64,000 nt of DNA, taken from assembly GCF_032999765.1 (NCBI RefSeq), contig NZ_CP136051.1, positions 2,084,417-2,148,416 of the forward strand, written 5' to 3'. How positions within the stretch are numbered: position 1 is the stretch's first letter; each line of letters opens with the position of its first letter. The notes below the pieces were generated by a model. The model saw nothing but the letters and a program-made list of their open reading frames with translations, ran no database searches and had not been told where the DNA came from. A program made the position numbers and the translations under genes. Shown here in pieces: positions 1 to 9,321 of the stretch. This stretch comes from Imperialibacter roseus (GTDB lineage Bacteria > Bacteroidota > Bacteroidia > Cytophagales > Cyclobacteriaceae).

Positions 1-282
1 TTACTTGGGCAAAAAACAGTCATCAACGAATTCGTAGCCTACCTTGGTTTATCGGAAATGAAAACTGCCGGTTTGCTTTCCTCAAAAGCAATTGTCATTT
101 CCACCTATGCGCTCTGCGGCTTTTCTAACTTTTCAAGTATTGCTATCCAGGTGGGGGGCATTGGCGGCATGGCACCCAACCAGCAAGGGAATCTGTCAAA
201 ATTAGGGATGAGAGCACTTCTTGCGGCCACACTGGCTTGCATGATGACCGGCACTATAGCAGGCGCCCTGGTGGTTTATTAA
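1..282 (+). CDS. Concentrative nucleoside transporter (NupC/CNT family), C-terminal fragment
   Basis: The window opens inside this gene; frame 1 is open from the first base to the TAA at 280-282, giving the last 93 residues. The stretch GQKTVINEFVAYLGLS and the following ISTYALCGFSNFSSIAIQ and GGIGGMAPNQ are the conserved C-terminal part of CNT-type cation-coupled nucleoside transporters, which import ribo- and deoxyribonucleosides across the inner membrane. The last transmembrane helix is visible near the end (ALLAATLACMMTGTIAGALVVY). The 5' part lies outside the window, so substrate class cannot be judged. A Met codon at 58 is internal and is not the start. Confidence 0.85.
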   Translation, partial: LLGQKTVINEFVAYLGLSEMKTAGLLSSKAIVISTYALCGFSNFSSIAIQVGGIGGMAPNQQGNLSKLGMRALLAATLACMMTGTIAGALVVY

Positions 283-371
283 TTCGTAAAACTTATTTCA
301 TATTAAGGGCTGTCGGCTGATCGAAATTTTCCTGTACTTCACGGAAAATTCAACAATCACCGTTCGTCGAA

Positions 372-1211
372 ATGACCGTGAACAGTTTTTCGCTTTATCA
401 GCTTTCACCAACATCTCTCGGTTATTTTGACCAGGATGGATGTTTGTTCGATGCCTGCAGGTATAGCCAATTTAAATATGGCTGCCATGTGAGTGCCCGG
501 ATTTATGCTGACCAAATCGCTGAAAGGCTTCTGCGTGACTATGGCCACTGGCGAAATGAGGAGGTGATTGTGTGTGCCTCGGCTTACAAAGTTGCGCCCA
601 CGGCGGCAGAAGCTATTGCTCAATTGGTTTATGAGTCGCTTCAAGGCTATTTTCCTTTGCTTCAAAAAGCCAAAGTTGGAAGAGAAACTGTGTTTGCTAA
701 TGACTATGGGGCGATGCCGACGGCTGACAGGTTTTCACTCATGGATAGAAATATTCTTACCATAGATGATCACCTATTCAGAGATAAAAAGTTGATTTTG
801 GTAGACGATCTGCGGGTAACAGGCGCCCATGAAAGAAAGATGACAGATACAATAGCCGGGGTGGTAGACGAAGTAGTTTTTGCCTATGTGGGTTTCCTGC
901 AAGGCGACTTCCTTCCATCGGTGGAGTTTGATATTAACAACACTGCAATTACTTCAGTGAATGATATTCTTAGAATTATTGAAAAGGGCCTCTTTCACGT
1001 CAATGCCCGGGTTTGCAAATATGTGCTGTCTTACCAAAACCTGGGTGAACTAAGGAGTTTTCTTCTGGAGATACCGCCAGCCATTTTGACTCGCCTGGAT
1101 GAGTGTATCTGCGGCGACGGCTACCATGTGATGCCAGAATATGAAACAAATTATCTTCTGCTAAGAGAGGTGTTGGAAGGCAAGCCCGCCTTGCTTTCAT
1201 TGGCAGTTTAA
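372..1211 (+). CDS. Phosphoribosyltransferase-like protein (ComF/PRTase_3-like)
   Basis: A 279-residue soluble protein. The key motif is LILVDDLRVTGAHERK at about residues 139-154, which fits the PRPP-binding loop of type I phosphoribosyltransferases (hydrophobic strand, two acidic residues, then a Thr/Gly-rich loop). The N-terminal half contains an alpha/beta pattern with VIVCASAYKVAPTAAEA where such folds place a nucleotide-side loop. The C-terminal 90 residues are not recognised. No partner gene is adjacent, so the base or substrate is unknown. Family assignment (PRTase ComF-like type known from Bacteroidota) is from motif memory. The gene ends 15 bases inside the convergent M23 peptidase gene, so the two 3' ends share sequence. 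Confidence 0.6.
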   Translation: MTVNSFSLYQLSPTSLGYFDQDGCLFDACRYSQFKYGCHVSARIYADQIAERLLRDYGHWRNEEVIVCASAYKVAPTAAEAIAQLVYESLQGYFPLLQKAKVGRETVFANDYGAMPTADRFSLMDRNILTIDDHLFRDKKLILVDDLRVTGAHERKMTDTIAGVVDEVVFAYVGFLQGDFLPSVEFDINNTAITSVNDILRIIEKGLFHVNARVCKYVLSYQNLGELRSFLLEIPPAILTRLDECICGDGYHVMPEYETNYLLLREVLEGKPALLSLAV

Positions 1212-1865
1212 CACGAGGTTCGGGTCGGGACAAATTTTCTCAAAGAGAGCTCTGTCCGATACAGCGGCAACCCCTGGAAAGTCTCCAACCTTCCCTATCA
1301 AGTCAGTGATCAGTTGAAAGTGGAGGTGCGGCGGCCAGTTACCATTTTCCTCGTTGTCGCCAAGCGTGGCGAACGCCGATCCCCGCTGGATTTGATCCCC
1401 GATTGATAAACCGACCAATGACGATCGGCTTAAATGGCCATAGAGTGTGAAGAATGTATGGCCATCCAGGAGGTGCTTCACAATGATGGTCGGCCCGTAA
1501 TTGGCGAAGCCAGCATTGTCAGCAAAGCTCTCCACAACACCATGCAGCGGGCAATAAAGGGCAGTGCCAGCAGGTGCCCAAAGGTCAATGCCCAAATGAA
1601 GACTTCTGGGCTCGCCTTGCCCGTCGAAATGTTTACTTCTCCTGTAGATTTCCCGGTGCTCCATATATCCACCCCAACCGATTTTTCCTTCCAACTGCAG
1701 TTCCATCCACGCCGTGAAGGCGGCAGTGTCATTAACATCAACAACCATCAGGGCCTCGTTGTACTTCGACATGTCCACCTTTTTCAGGTTGGAGGTATCG
1801 TGCAGGCCTTTCATTACTTCATGAAAGCTGGACTGATATTTTGAAAGAGTTTCGTTGAGTTGCAT
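1197..1865 (-). CDS. M23 family metallopeptidase
   Basis: A 222-residue protein with a LytM/M23 domain covering about residues 85-205. The zinc ligands are visible as HLGIDLW (H and D) and PPHLHFQ (HxH), with the intervening GHLSRSS segment typical of the fold. M23 enzymes cut peptide bridges in peptidoglycan. There is no obvious signal peptide, unusual for a wall hydrolase, so export or role is uncertain. It lies downstream of pckA on the same strand, but a strong terminator hairpin ends exactly at this start codon, leaving no room for a separate ribosome site; internal Met codons at residues 19 and 32 are alternative starts. Its 3' end overlaps the convergent phosphoribosyltransferase-like gene by 15 bases. 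Confidence 0.75.
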   Translation of the reverse strand: MQLNETLSKYQSSFHEVMKGLHDTSNLKKVDMSKYNEALMVVDVNDTAAFTAWMELQLEGKIGWGGYMEHREIYRRSKHFDGQGEPRSLHLGIDLWAPAGTALYCPLHGVVESFADNAGFANYGPTIIVKHLLDGHTFFTLYGHLSRSSLVGLSIGDQIQRGSAFATLGDNEENGNWPPHLHFQLITDLIGKVGDFPGVAAVSDRALFEKICPDPNLVLNCQ

Positions 1866-1893
1866 AAAAAAGCCCTTTTGATTTCAAAAGGGC
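1866..1893 (-). terminator. Intrinsic terminator of pckA
   Basis: On the minus strand a perfect 10-bp stem (1872-1881 with 1884-1893, GCCCTTTTGA pairing with TCAAAAGGGC) is followed by six T residues (1866-1871). It follows the pckA stop at 1915 by about 20 bases. The next three bases downstream are the ATG assigned to the M23 gene. Confidence 0.85.
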
Positions 1894-1914
1894 CTAAAAT
1901 TACGTTTTTTAACT

Positions 1915-3549
1915 TTAACCATCGTTAGGTTTGGGAGCACCTTCAAGGATTTCCTTGTTGGCAAAGCTCTCGAATTTTTCAAAGTTTTTGACAAATGCCC
2001 GGGCCAGTTCATTGGCTTTTTTGTAATAAGCTTCGTCGTTGTTCCAGGTCTGCCTTGGGCTAAGCACGTGATAGGGCACACCAGCGCATTCCAAAGGAAT
2101 GAGGGTGCCAAAGATGCTGTGTGGCTTGTAAGCCACGTGTTCGAGATTACCTTCAAGTGCCGCCGAGATCATTGCCCTCGTGTACTTTAGCTTCATGCGT
2201 TCGCCAACGCCGTAGGGACCACCTGTCCATCCTGTGTTTACCAGCCAAATATTGACCTGGTGCTTATCCATTTTCTCTCCGAGCATTTCTGCGTAGGTAG
2301 TTGGGCGCAATGGCATGAAAGGGGCACCAAAACATGCCGAAAATACCATTTGTGGTTCGGTGACGTCCGCCTCAGTACCGGCAACTTTGGCGGTGTAGCC
2401 TGAGATGAAATGATACATGGCCTGACCCTTTGTTAGTTTCGAAATAGGAGGCAACACACCGAAAGCATCCGCTGTTAAGAAAAATATGTTCTTAGGAATG
2501 CCCCCAATAGAAGGCGAGACAGCACTTTTTATGTGACTAAGAGGATAGGCTGTCCGGGTGTTTTGCGTGACTGTTTTGTCTGTGTAGTCAACTTCGTGCG
2601 TTCCGGGAAAAAACCTGGTATTCTCCACAATGGCACCAAAGGAGATCGCATCCCATATCTCCGGCTCTTCGTCTCTGGTTAAATTAATGACTTTTGCATA
2701 GCATCCGCCTTCAAAATTAAAGACCGTCTTGCCTGTCCAGCCGTGTTCGTCATCACCAATCAGCATCCTTTCCGGATCAGCTGACAGCGTGGTTTTGCCT
2801 GTTCCGGACAAGCCGAAGAAAATGGCTGTGTCACCTTCCTTACCTATGTTGGCACTACAGTGCATCGACAGCACTTGGTGGTCGTGTGGAAGCAGGTAAT
2901 TCAAAACTGAGAAAACCCCTTTTTTCATTTCCCCTGCGTAGCCTGTACCTCCTATAAGGATCACTTTTTTGCTCATATTGAGGATGGCGAAGTTTTCCTG
3001 CCTGACACCATCAGTCTTGGGGTCAGCTTTGAATTCCGGGATACAAATGATAGTAAAATTGGGAGCAAAGTCTTTGAGCTCATCCTTTGTTGGCCGAAGG
3101 AACATGTTGTGGCAGAACAGGTTCTGCCAGGCCAGCGTATTGATAACTCGCAGGTTCATTTGGTAGTTTTTATCGGCCCCCGCATAGGCGTCTCTTATGT
3201 AAACTTTCTTTCCCTCAAGAAAGGCGACCATCTTAAAAAATAGCTTCTCGAAATAGGCTTCTGAGATAGGGATGTTAATGTCTCCCCACCAGACGGTGTT
3301 CTCCGTTTTTTCGTCTTTCACAATAAACCTATCCTTCGGCGACCTTCCCGTGAATTGGCCTGTGTCACACATAAACGCCCCGGTGCTTGTGAGGTGGCCT
3401 TCCTGATTCGATAGTGCTTCTTCAATCAGCTCCGCCGGGCCGAGGTTCCATTTTACTTCTTTCGCCTTTCGTTGGAGTGTTTCCATCGGAGACCCGGAAT
3501 GTGGCTCCCATGTAAAAACTTCAGGGGCTTTTGAGATTACATCTTGCAT
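1915..3549 (-). CDS. pckA: Phosphoenolpyruvate carboxykinase (ATP)
   Basis: This 544-residue enzyme interconverts oxaloacetate + ATP and phosphoenolpyruvate + CO2 + ADP, the entry step of gluconeogenesis in the cytoplasm. The ATP-type PEPCK hallmarks are present: kinase-1a P-loop GLSGTGKT (residues 246-253), the metal-binding IGDDEHGW (264-271), GRSPKDRF near residues 68-75 and YAGEMKKG (204-211). Length fits the family (about 530-545). The ATG at 3547-3549 is preceded by an AT-rich leader and faces the divergent POT transporter gene, 191 bases away. Transcription appears to end at the hairpin at 1866-1893. Confidence 0.97.
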   Translation of the reverse strand: MQDVISKAPEVFTWEPHSGSPMETLQRKAKEVKWNLGPAELIEEALSNQEGHLTSTGAFMCDTGQFTGRSPKDRFIVKDEKTENTVWWGDINIPISEAYFEKLFFKMVAFLEGKKVYIRDAYAGADKNYQMNLRVINTLAWQNLFCHNMFLRPTKDELKDFAPNFTIICIPEFKADPKTDGVRQENFAILNMSKKVILIGGTGYAGEMKKGVFSVLNYLLPHDHQVLSMHCSANIGKEGDTAIFFGLSGTGKTTLSADPERMLIGDDEHGWTGKTVFNFEGGCYAKVINLTRDEEPEIWDAISFGAIVENTRFFPGTHEVDYTDKTVTQNTRTAYPLSHIKSAVSPSIGGIPKNIFFLTADAFGVLPPISKLTKGQAMYHFISGYTAKVAGTEADVTEPQMVFSACFGAPFMPLRPTTYAEMLGEKMDKHQVNIWLVNTGWTGGPYGVGERMKLKYTRAMISAALEGNLEHVAYKPHSIFGTLIPLECAGVPYHVLSPRQTWNNDEAYYKKANELARAFVKNFEKFESFANKEILEGAPKPNDG

Positions 3550-3740
3550 AAGGAATTTTTGGGTTATATGTTGTATTCAATGTAACTAGCTATTCGGTCA
3601 AAAGTGTTGACGATTGTCATCTCTGCAGCAGATTATTTGCAGGTTTTGTATGTCGGCAATATTTTCATTACTTGCGTTAATTTTACCCACCGAAAACGAT
3701 TGCAATTTAGGTTTTTTACCTCGAGAAAAAGAAGAAGCAT

Positions 3741-5276
3741 ATGTCAAATAATGATTCTGCGAGTACCGCCACACCACAAATGTTTGGCCACCCCAAAGGC
3801 TTGTTCTATCTGTTTTTTGCCGAGCTATGGGAGCGTTTCAGCTTCTATGGTATGCGGGCGTTGCTGACGCTTTACATGGTTAATAAACTATTCGAGGCGT
3901 TTGCAGATAGAGACACCCGTTCGATTATTATTTATGCATCCTATGGAAGCCTGGTTTATGCAAGTACTGTGCTTGGCGGTAGGGTGTCGGACGCTCTTTT
4001 AGGTAACCGAAAGTCGATCATTCTTGGCGGTGTGATGATGTCAATCGGTCATTTCGTTTTGGCTATCGACAACCAGGCAACTTTCTTTGCTGGTCTCGCT
4101 CTGATCATCATCGGCACGGGATATTTCAAGTCAAATATCTCAACTTTTGTGGGCACACTTTACGAAAAAAATGACCCCAGACAGGACGGCGGTTTTACCA
4201 TCTTCTACATGGGGATTAATATCGGAGCCTTCACAGCGCCCCTGCTTTGTGCGTGGCTTGCGAGTTCTTATGGCTGGCACTATGGTTTTGGTGCGGCAGG
4301 CGTGGGAATGGTGCTAGGCCTTGTTACGTTTGTTTATGGCTCCCGAAGTGGTGTGTTTGGAGATAAAGGCTATCCCTTGCAGCCAGAAAAGTTGGAAAAA
4401 AAGTGGGCGGGGTTGAAAGTTGGTGTTTGGGTGCCGCTCTTGTCATTTGCGGCTGTTCCCGTGATCACACTCATGATCTCCGATTACACTGTTTATACAA
4501 TCGGGAGCATCTTTGAAGGTTCAATAGTAAGGTTCTTCTTTTATGTTTTATTGATAGTGATCATCGGGTACCTGGTTTGGGTAAGCGTTAAGCTCCCCAG
4601 GGAGGAATGGCAGAAGCTGGTCGTGGCCGTTTTTCTTACGATGTTTATGTCTTTCTTTTGGGGTTTTCACGAATTGTCGGGTAGTATTATTACGTTGTTT
4701 GCCGCCAGAAATGTGAACCTGGTGGGGATGGATGCAGCCGGCACCAACTCCCTGAACCCGTTCTTTATCGTAGTGTTTTCTATGGTGATGCCGGTTGTAT
4801 GGATGTGGCTTTCGAAAAAAGGAAAGAATCCAAGAACACCCTATAAATTTGCCATGGGGCTTGCCCAGTTGGGTGTCGGTTTTTTCATTATCAGCTTGAG
4901 CAAGAGCTTTGCGGATGATAATGGCTTCGTTCCCTTTATCTTCCTTGTTGTCATGTACCTGTTCATTTCCACTGGCGAACTCTTTATGTCGCCCGTGGGG
5001 CTTTCAAAAATTACGAGCCTCTCACCTCTAAAGATCAAGTCGTTTATGATGGGTGTTTGGTTTATGTCTTCGGCTTTTGCCTTCCAGATCGGCGGGATGG
5101 TGGGAGAGTACCTTGCCATCGAATCGAACCAGGCGGCCGACCAGGTCGGAGGCTGGGACACGCTTGATGTGTACCTCAACGGCTTCGAAAAGATCGCCTA
5201 TGTGTCATTTGGCTTCGCCCTGCTGGTGGTAGTGCTGAGTCCGTGGCTGAAGAAATGGATGAAGGAAGTTCACTAA
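3741..5276 (+). CDS. POT family proton-dependent oligopeptide transporter
   Basis: A 511-residue integral membrane protein with about 12-14 hydrophobic segments. The N-terminal signature AELWERFSFYGMRALLTLYM (residues about 29-48) contains the ExxERFxYYG motif of the POT/PTR (NPF) family, which couples di- and tripeptide uptake to protons. NISTFVGTLY (about residues 136-145) fits the second PTR signature. The ATG at 3741 is chosen because it follows a purine-rich stretch (GAAAAAGAAGAAG) and matches the usual short N-terminal tail before the first helix. Upstream is the divergent pckA. Its stop codon overlaps the convergent CHAT-protein stop codon by 4 bases. Confidence 0.93.
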   Translation: MSNNDSASTATPQMFGHPKGLFYLFFAELWERFSFYGMRALLTLYMVNKLFEAFADRDTRSIIIYASYGSLVYASTVLGGRVSDALLGNRKSIILGGVMMSIGHFVLAIDNQATFFAGLALIIIGTGYFKSNISTFVGTLYEKNDPRQDGGFTIFYMGINIGAFTAPLLCAWLASSYGWHYGFGAAGVGMVLGLVTFVYGSRSGVFGDKGYPLQPEKLEKKWAGLKVGVWVPLLSFAAVPVITLMISDYTVYTIGSIFEGSIVRFFFYVLLIVIIGYLVWVSVKLPREEWQKLVVAVFLTMFMSFFWGFHELSGSIITLFAARNVNLVGMDAAGTNSLNPFFIVVFSMVMPVVWMWLSKKGKNPRTPYKFAMGLAQLGVGFFIISLSKSFADDNGFVPFIFLVVMYLFISTGELFMSPVGLSKITSLSPLKIKSFMMGVWFMSSAFAFQIGGMVGEYLAIESNQAADQVGGWDTLDVYLNGFEKIAYVSFGFALLVVVLSPWLKKWMKEVH

Positions 5277-8200
5277 TGATTAACTTGTCGCTTAGCATTG
5301 TCTTCAGCTTCTAGTTTATCAATGTATTTTTCCCTCTCTGAAGAAATAACCACGAGAAGAGGAATGATCAAGAAAAAAAGAAGTACCCATATAAGGTAAG
5401 CATTGTCCTTTTCGGTAGTTACCTGCACTGGCTCTCCGTACGAAATGAGCTCAGCCCAGTTGTGGGGATGGGCAGAAAGCTTATCTGAGGTAGACAGGTA
5501 TTCGAGTTTAGCATCACGAAGCGCTTTAAGCGTATTGCTTCCCAAAGACAGCTTTCTGAAAAAGCTGCCTACGATATTTTTACTATGCTCGTCATGCGCT
5601 TCCCAGAGCCCCAGAACCACTGCTCCACTGCCAGCAGAAAGAAAGGCCCTCACCATGCTGATCACAGCCTCACCGTGTGGGATCAACCCCATGCCTGTTT
5701 CAGTGGAAGTTAGTACGATGACATTGCCTGGCAGATCAAGATTGTAGATCTCATGGCTATACAAATTTCGCTCGATGTTGGTAGTTTTGCCCGGGTTGAA
5801 TATCAGCTTTGGGTAGTCGATGGCATCACCATGAATCAAAAGGTAGAGAATTTCGAACCGGGGTGCCATTCTGATAAAGGCATCTTTTGTTGCCTGCTCT
5901 CCTCTGAAGGTCAAGCCTTCAAAATACAGCCTTGAGTTCTTGATCTCCTGCATGATATAGGCAGAAGCGGTATCACTGCTGCTAAACCGGCTTTTTAATG
6001 CAAAAGAAGTCAACTGTGAATTGTGCTTTGGCAATACAGGAGGGTGATCAAGAAGCATCTCAGCGGAGGTGATGTAGGAGATGGTGGCAGATTTGATGAG
6101 ATAAGGCAAGCTATTGTAGCCGGTAGGATTGGACGGTACTTCTGTTATAAGTGTCTCAAACGGAATCAATTTGATAAGCCCGTCGGGTGCTATAACGATG
6201 GTTTTTTCACTTGGTAGGTTCGGCAGTAGCGGCTCCAGAACATCGTTGTAAAGAATGCTTGAGCTTTCTATGAAATCAATCATTTCATCCTGGGAAAATT
6301 CAGCCGGTGTTGCCCAGAAATGAGATAAGAACCGGTGTATTTTACCTTCAAACTCAGCGTTTACTTCGTTTTCGATGAACATCCTCGATGAGTCACTCAC
6401 GCTGAGACCATATACATGACGATTTCCATAGAAATATTCGATCAGGTGAATATTGGAATGATTATGGAAATCCATGAAGGTGACGTCGTCAAAGAGCGAA
6501 TACTCTGTGCTGCTGGTTTTCATATAATTCTGCGCCTTCACTCTCCAGGTCACCATTTTGTCAAAGCTCTCAATCAACAGGTTCTCTCTGGCTAACCTTT
6601 CATCGTCGTTGATGGCCAGCTCCAGCTCATCGATACGGTGCAATATTTCTTTGTTCAAAACGTCGAAAGTTGACTCCAATGAATCGGGAAGCCCTACTTT
6701 GTTAAGAAACATGGCCTCTGCAGCTTCTTTTCTAATGCGCATCAGCTTGTCATTTTCTATAAGCTGTAGCGCTTTTACCCAATAAGCTTTGTCGCTTGTT
6801 TGCTGATAGAGGTGATGCGAGGCGCCAAGCGCATATTCGGTAAGTAGATGAAAATTGGTTATTCTGTCTGGTATTACCTGTTCCTCCGGAAGACCATAGG
6901 AAGTGTTATATCTGGTGTATTCCAATGTAGCTTCCAGCATGCTCAAACCAGTTGCTAGTCTTTCTGTTGAAACATCCCCCGCACTAACGATGGCAATGGC
7001 AATTTTTTCCATAGCAGCCATTGCTCGTGGCAGTAAATGGGCAACGATTTGCTTTTCCCTCACTTTGTTAAGCAGGTCGTCAATGGTCAGGCCCGTATCA
7101 ATTGTTTTCAAACTTTGAGTGTAGAATCGGAAAGCTGAGTCTGGCAAGTTTGCTGCGAAAAAGTAGTCGGCCCTCGCTATAAGGGCCTTGAAAATTTCAG
7201 GGCTTGCAGGAGCCGAATTTGCTTTTTGGTATTTGAGGTAGGCCGAACTAAGCTTGTTGGCCTGTACCAGATTGCCTTGTTTGAGGTAGAGAGTGGCGAG
7301 CCTGTATTGGGTGTCCGGATTGGCGTTGATGTCGTCTGATGACGTTAGCGAGCTTAGGCGCTCTTCTACCAAAATTGCCGAGTCGAATGAGTGTGTAGCT
7401 TCATAAGCCATCGACAACGCAGGGTAGTAGTAAGTCTTGTTGAAGGTCTGGTCTTTGGGATTGTAGGTGTTGCGGAGGTAAATGGCCCTGGTTAGATGTT
7501 TGATGGCATCTTCCGGCTCGTTCAATTCAATATAGAGCGTTGCCATCAGGAAGTTCAGGTTGGCAATAAAATCATAGTGAACCGACTCTTCCAGAGAGTC
7601 CATGATGTGAAGTGCCTCCTGACTGTAGTCAATAGCTTTTTCTTTTTCATTCAATTCATTCGCTGTCTGAGCCATGGCAAAGCTAGTACGAGCCTCGATG
7701 ATAGGCATGTTAACTTTACCTTCTTCCGATAGGGAGACGGCTTTGTTGTAGTAGTAGACAGCTGCTAAATCGTTGTTGACTGTGTTTCTGTAAAAATTGC
7801 CAAGCTCAACCCAGCTGAGGAATTTGAGCTTGTTGTCGTTTATCTCTTCTGCCAAAAATGCCGCATTTCTAAAGCTGTGTAGCGCAGAGTCTTTTTGGTT
7901 GGAGTCGCTGTAATACCTTCCCCAAAAGAGTAAATTTTCGCTTCTAAGGTTTTTATATTCCGTATTGGAGGGAAGTTGCGCCCTGGCTTCTCTTAACCTG
8001 TCTCTGCTTTTAGTCTTTAAATCGAGTTCCCTATACAAGTCTGCACTCTCGTTAAGCGCTCTTAGCCGGTTCGTGTGGCTGCTGCTAAAATCTGTCAACA
8101 CAAACTCCCAATATTCCAGCGCCAGTTCAAACTGATTCATCTGCTTCAGCGAATCTGCTTTCAGCATCTGAATTTCTATTTCAGTTAGCACTTTGGTGGT

Positions 8201-8281
8201 GTCTTTTTTGGGGTCGTTGGCAGCCTCTGCCTGAAAGCAGGTAAATGCTATTGCGATGAGGGTGATCAGCTTGGCTTTCAT
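5273..8281 (-). CDS. TPR-repeat protein with a CHAT domain lacking the catalytic Cys
   Basis: A 1002-residue exported or membrane-tethered protein. It begins with a signal peptide (MKAKLITLIAIAFTCFQAEA), continues with tetratricopeptide-like helical repeats to about residue 600, and has a caspase-like CHAT domain at about residues 690-950. One hydrophobic helix follows (about 962-981) with a charged tail, so the bulk should lie in the periplasm. CHAT peptidases use a His-Cys dyad; here the His is visible in LLIHGDA (H817), but the usual LSACETG segment reads LTSTETGMG, with Thr860 in place of the nucleophile Cys. The rest of the domain, including GEAVISMVRAFLSAGSGAVV and the LWEAHDEH segment, is well kept, so this looks like a maintained pseudo-peptidase. 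Function unknown; possibly a scaffold. Confidence 0.85.
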   Translation of the reverse strand: MKAKLITLIAIAFTCFQAEAANDPKKDTTKVLTEIEIQMLKADSLKQMNQFELALEYWEFVLTDFSSSHTNRLRALNESADLYRELDLKTKSRDRLREARAQLPSNTEYKNLRSENLLFWGRYYSDSNQKDSALHSFRNAAFLAEEINDNKLKFLSWVELGNFYRNTVNNDLAAVYYYNKAVSLSEEGKVNMPIIEARTSFAMAQTANELNEKEKAIDYSQEALHIMDSLEESVHYDFIANLNFLMATLYIELNEPEDAIKHLTRAIYLRNTYNPKDQTFNKTYYYPALSMAYEATHSFDSAILVEERLSSLTSSDDINANPDTQYRLATLYLKQGNLVQANKLSSAYLKYQKANSAPASPEIFKALIARADYFFAANLPDSAFRFYTQSLKTIDTGLTIDDLLNKVREKQIVAHLLPRAMAAMEKIAIAIVSAGDVSTERLATGLSMLEATLEYTRYNTSYGLPEEQVIPDRITNFHLLTEYALGASHHLYQQTSDKAYWVKALQLIENDKLMRIRKEAAEAMFLNKVGLPDSLESTFDVLNKEILHRIDELELAINDDERLARENLLIESFDKMVTWRVKAQNYMKTSSTEYSLFDDVTFMDFHNHSNIHLIEYFYGNRHVYGLSVSDSSRMFIENEVNAEFEGKIHRFLSHFWATPAEFSQDEMIDFIESSSILYNDVLEPLLPNLPSEKTIVIAPDGLIKLIPFETLITEVPSNPTGYNSLPYLIKSATISYITSAEMLLDHPPVLPKHNSQLTSFALKSRFSSSDTASAYIMQEIKNSRLYFEGLTFRGEQATKDAFIRMAPRFEILYLLIHGDAIDYPKLIFNPGKTTNIERNLYSHEIYNLDLPGNVIVLTSTETGMGLIPHGEAVISMVRAFLSAGSGAVVLGLWEAHDEHSKNIVGSFFRKLSLGSNTLKALRDAKLEYLSTSDKLSAHPHNWAELISYGEPVQVTTEKDNAYLIWVLLFFLIIPLLVVISSEREKYIDKLEAEDNAKRQVNH

Positions 8282-8412
8282 AAGAAGAATTCAGGTAGAA
8301 AGGTAGCCAGAATAGCGAAGGCGAGCAAATAAGACCACCTCTAAATCAGGTATTGCAGCAAGCAGGGATTTTCCCCTGGGTGGATACTGAATAAGTGCCG
8401 TTTCGAGCCAGA

Positions 8413-9318
8413 CTATTCTGCTTTGCGAACTGTAACGGTGCTTGTGGTCTGTTGATAGGCACCAAAGATGCCGTAGCCATTCTTGACATTATTGTAGACA
8501 GGCACTGGTTCGGCAAATGGGTCTCCGTCCAATGATCGCTGAAGGTTGGCGGTTTGCTTGTACTTAAACATAGAGTAGGATATCTCCCGCAGGGCAACCA
8601 AAACTTCGACTTCATCAACTGCCTCATTCCAAAACGGGTAGATATAGGTGTTGAAATTGATTTTAACTGTTTTGCCGTCTACAACATCGTCGGAAAAAGT
8701 CCAGAATCGATCCGAGTAATATTGCTCAACCGTGAAGATTCCGTCGTCGCTATCAATAGGGTATTGAACCATCACAGTATCAACGACAACATACTCTCCG
8801 GTATCTTCGTCTCGCTCATAATACAATTCTGGCCCATACAAGCCGATTTCATAGTAATTCTCGCCTTTTGGGTCGTCGAATTCAATCGTCATGCTGTATT
8901 GCTGCTGGTTATACTCGTCATTAGCGTTTTTGGCGAATATTACTTTGTTGAGCTTCACATTTTGGCTGGGAACGACGTCTGTGGCAGTTACAGTCTTGTA
9001 GTTGGTTTTCGATGCTTCAATAGTGTATGTGTGACCTTTTACAGGCTTCAATGTGCCCTGGTAGCCATCTTCGCTATTCTGCACGAGGGTTTCCACAAGG
9101 ACCTCACCGTCATAGATATTGACTGTTGCTTCCGGTATTATCGAAAACTGATTGTTGCTCAGGATATTTTGACTGGCTGTAAGTTGCACCTGAAATGTGC
9201 TGTCGGGGTTGATCGTGCTATGAACTGTGATAGAAGGTGGCTTAAGAGGAATGTCTACATCAACCACAACTTCACACGATATTGCACAAACCGCAAGTAG
9301 GACGATTAAATATCTCAT
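8413..9318 (-). CDS. DUF4249 family outer-membrane lipoprotein
   Basis: A 301-residue protein beginning MRYLIVLLAVCAISC, a lipoprotein signal with the lipid-accepting Cys at residue 15. The body is predicted beta-rich, with an Ig-like segment (VTATDVVPSQNVKLNKVIF and neighbours), and matches the DUF4249 proteins of Bacteroidota that pair with TonB-dependent receptors. It follows the receptor gene with a 3-base gap on the same strand, so the two are co-transcribed and probably form a surface uptake complex. The substrate cannot be told from sequence. After its stop there is a 131-base gap to the CHAT gene. Confidence 0.85.
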   Translation of the reverse strand: MRYLIVLLAVCAISCEVVVDVDIPLKPPSITVHSTINPDSTFQVQLTASQNILSNNQFSIIPEATVNIYDGEVLVETLVQNSEDGYQGTLKPVKGHTYTIEASKTNYKTVTATDVVPSQNVKLNKVIFAKNANDEYNQQQYSMTIEFDDPKGENYYEIGLYGPELYYERDEDTGEYVVVDTVMVQYPIDSDDGIFTVEQYYSDRFWTFSDDVVDGKTVKINFNTYIYPFWNEAVDEVEVLVALREISYSMFKYKQTANLQRSLDGDPFAEPVPVYNNVKNGYGIFGAYQQTTSTVTVRKAE

Positions 9319-9321
9319 AGT

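Noticed and set aside
3604-3867. 87-codon frame overlapping the start of the POT transporter
   Set aside because: Wrong frame relative to the POT signature motif and without homology features.
8554-9300. 248-codon plus-strand open frame opposite the DUF4249 gene
   Set aside because: The minus-strand lipoprotein has a lipobox and an operon partner; the antisense product has no family features.
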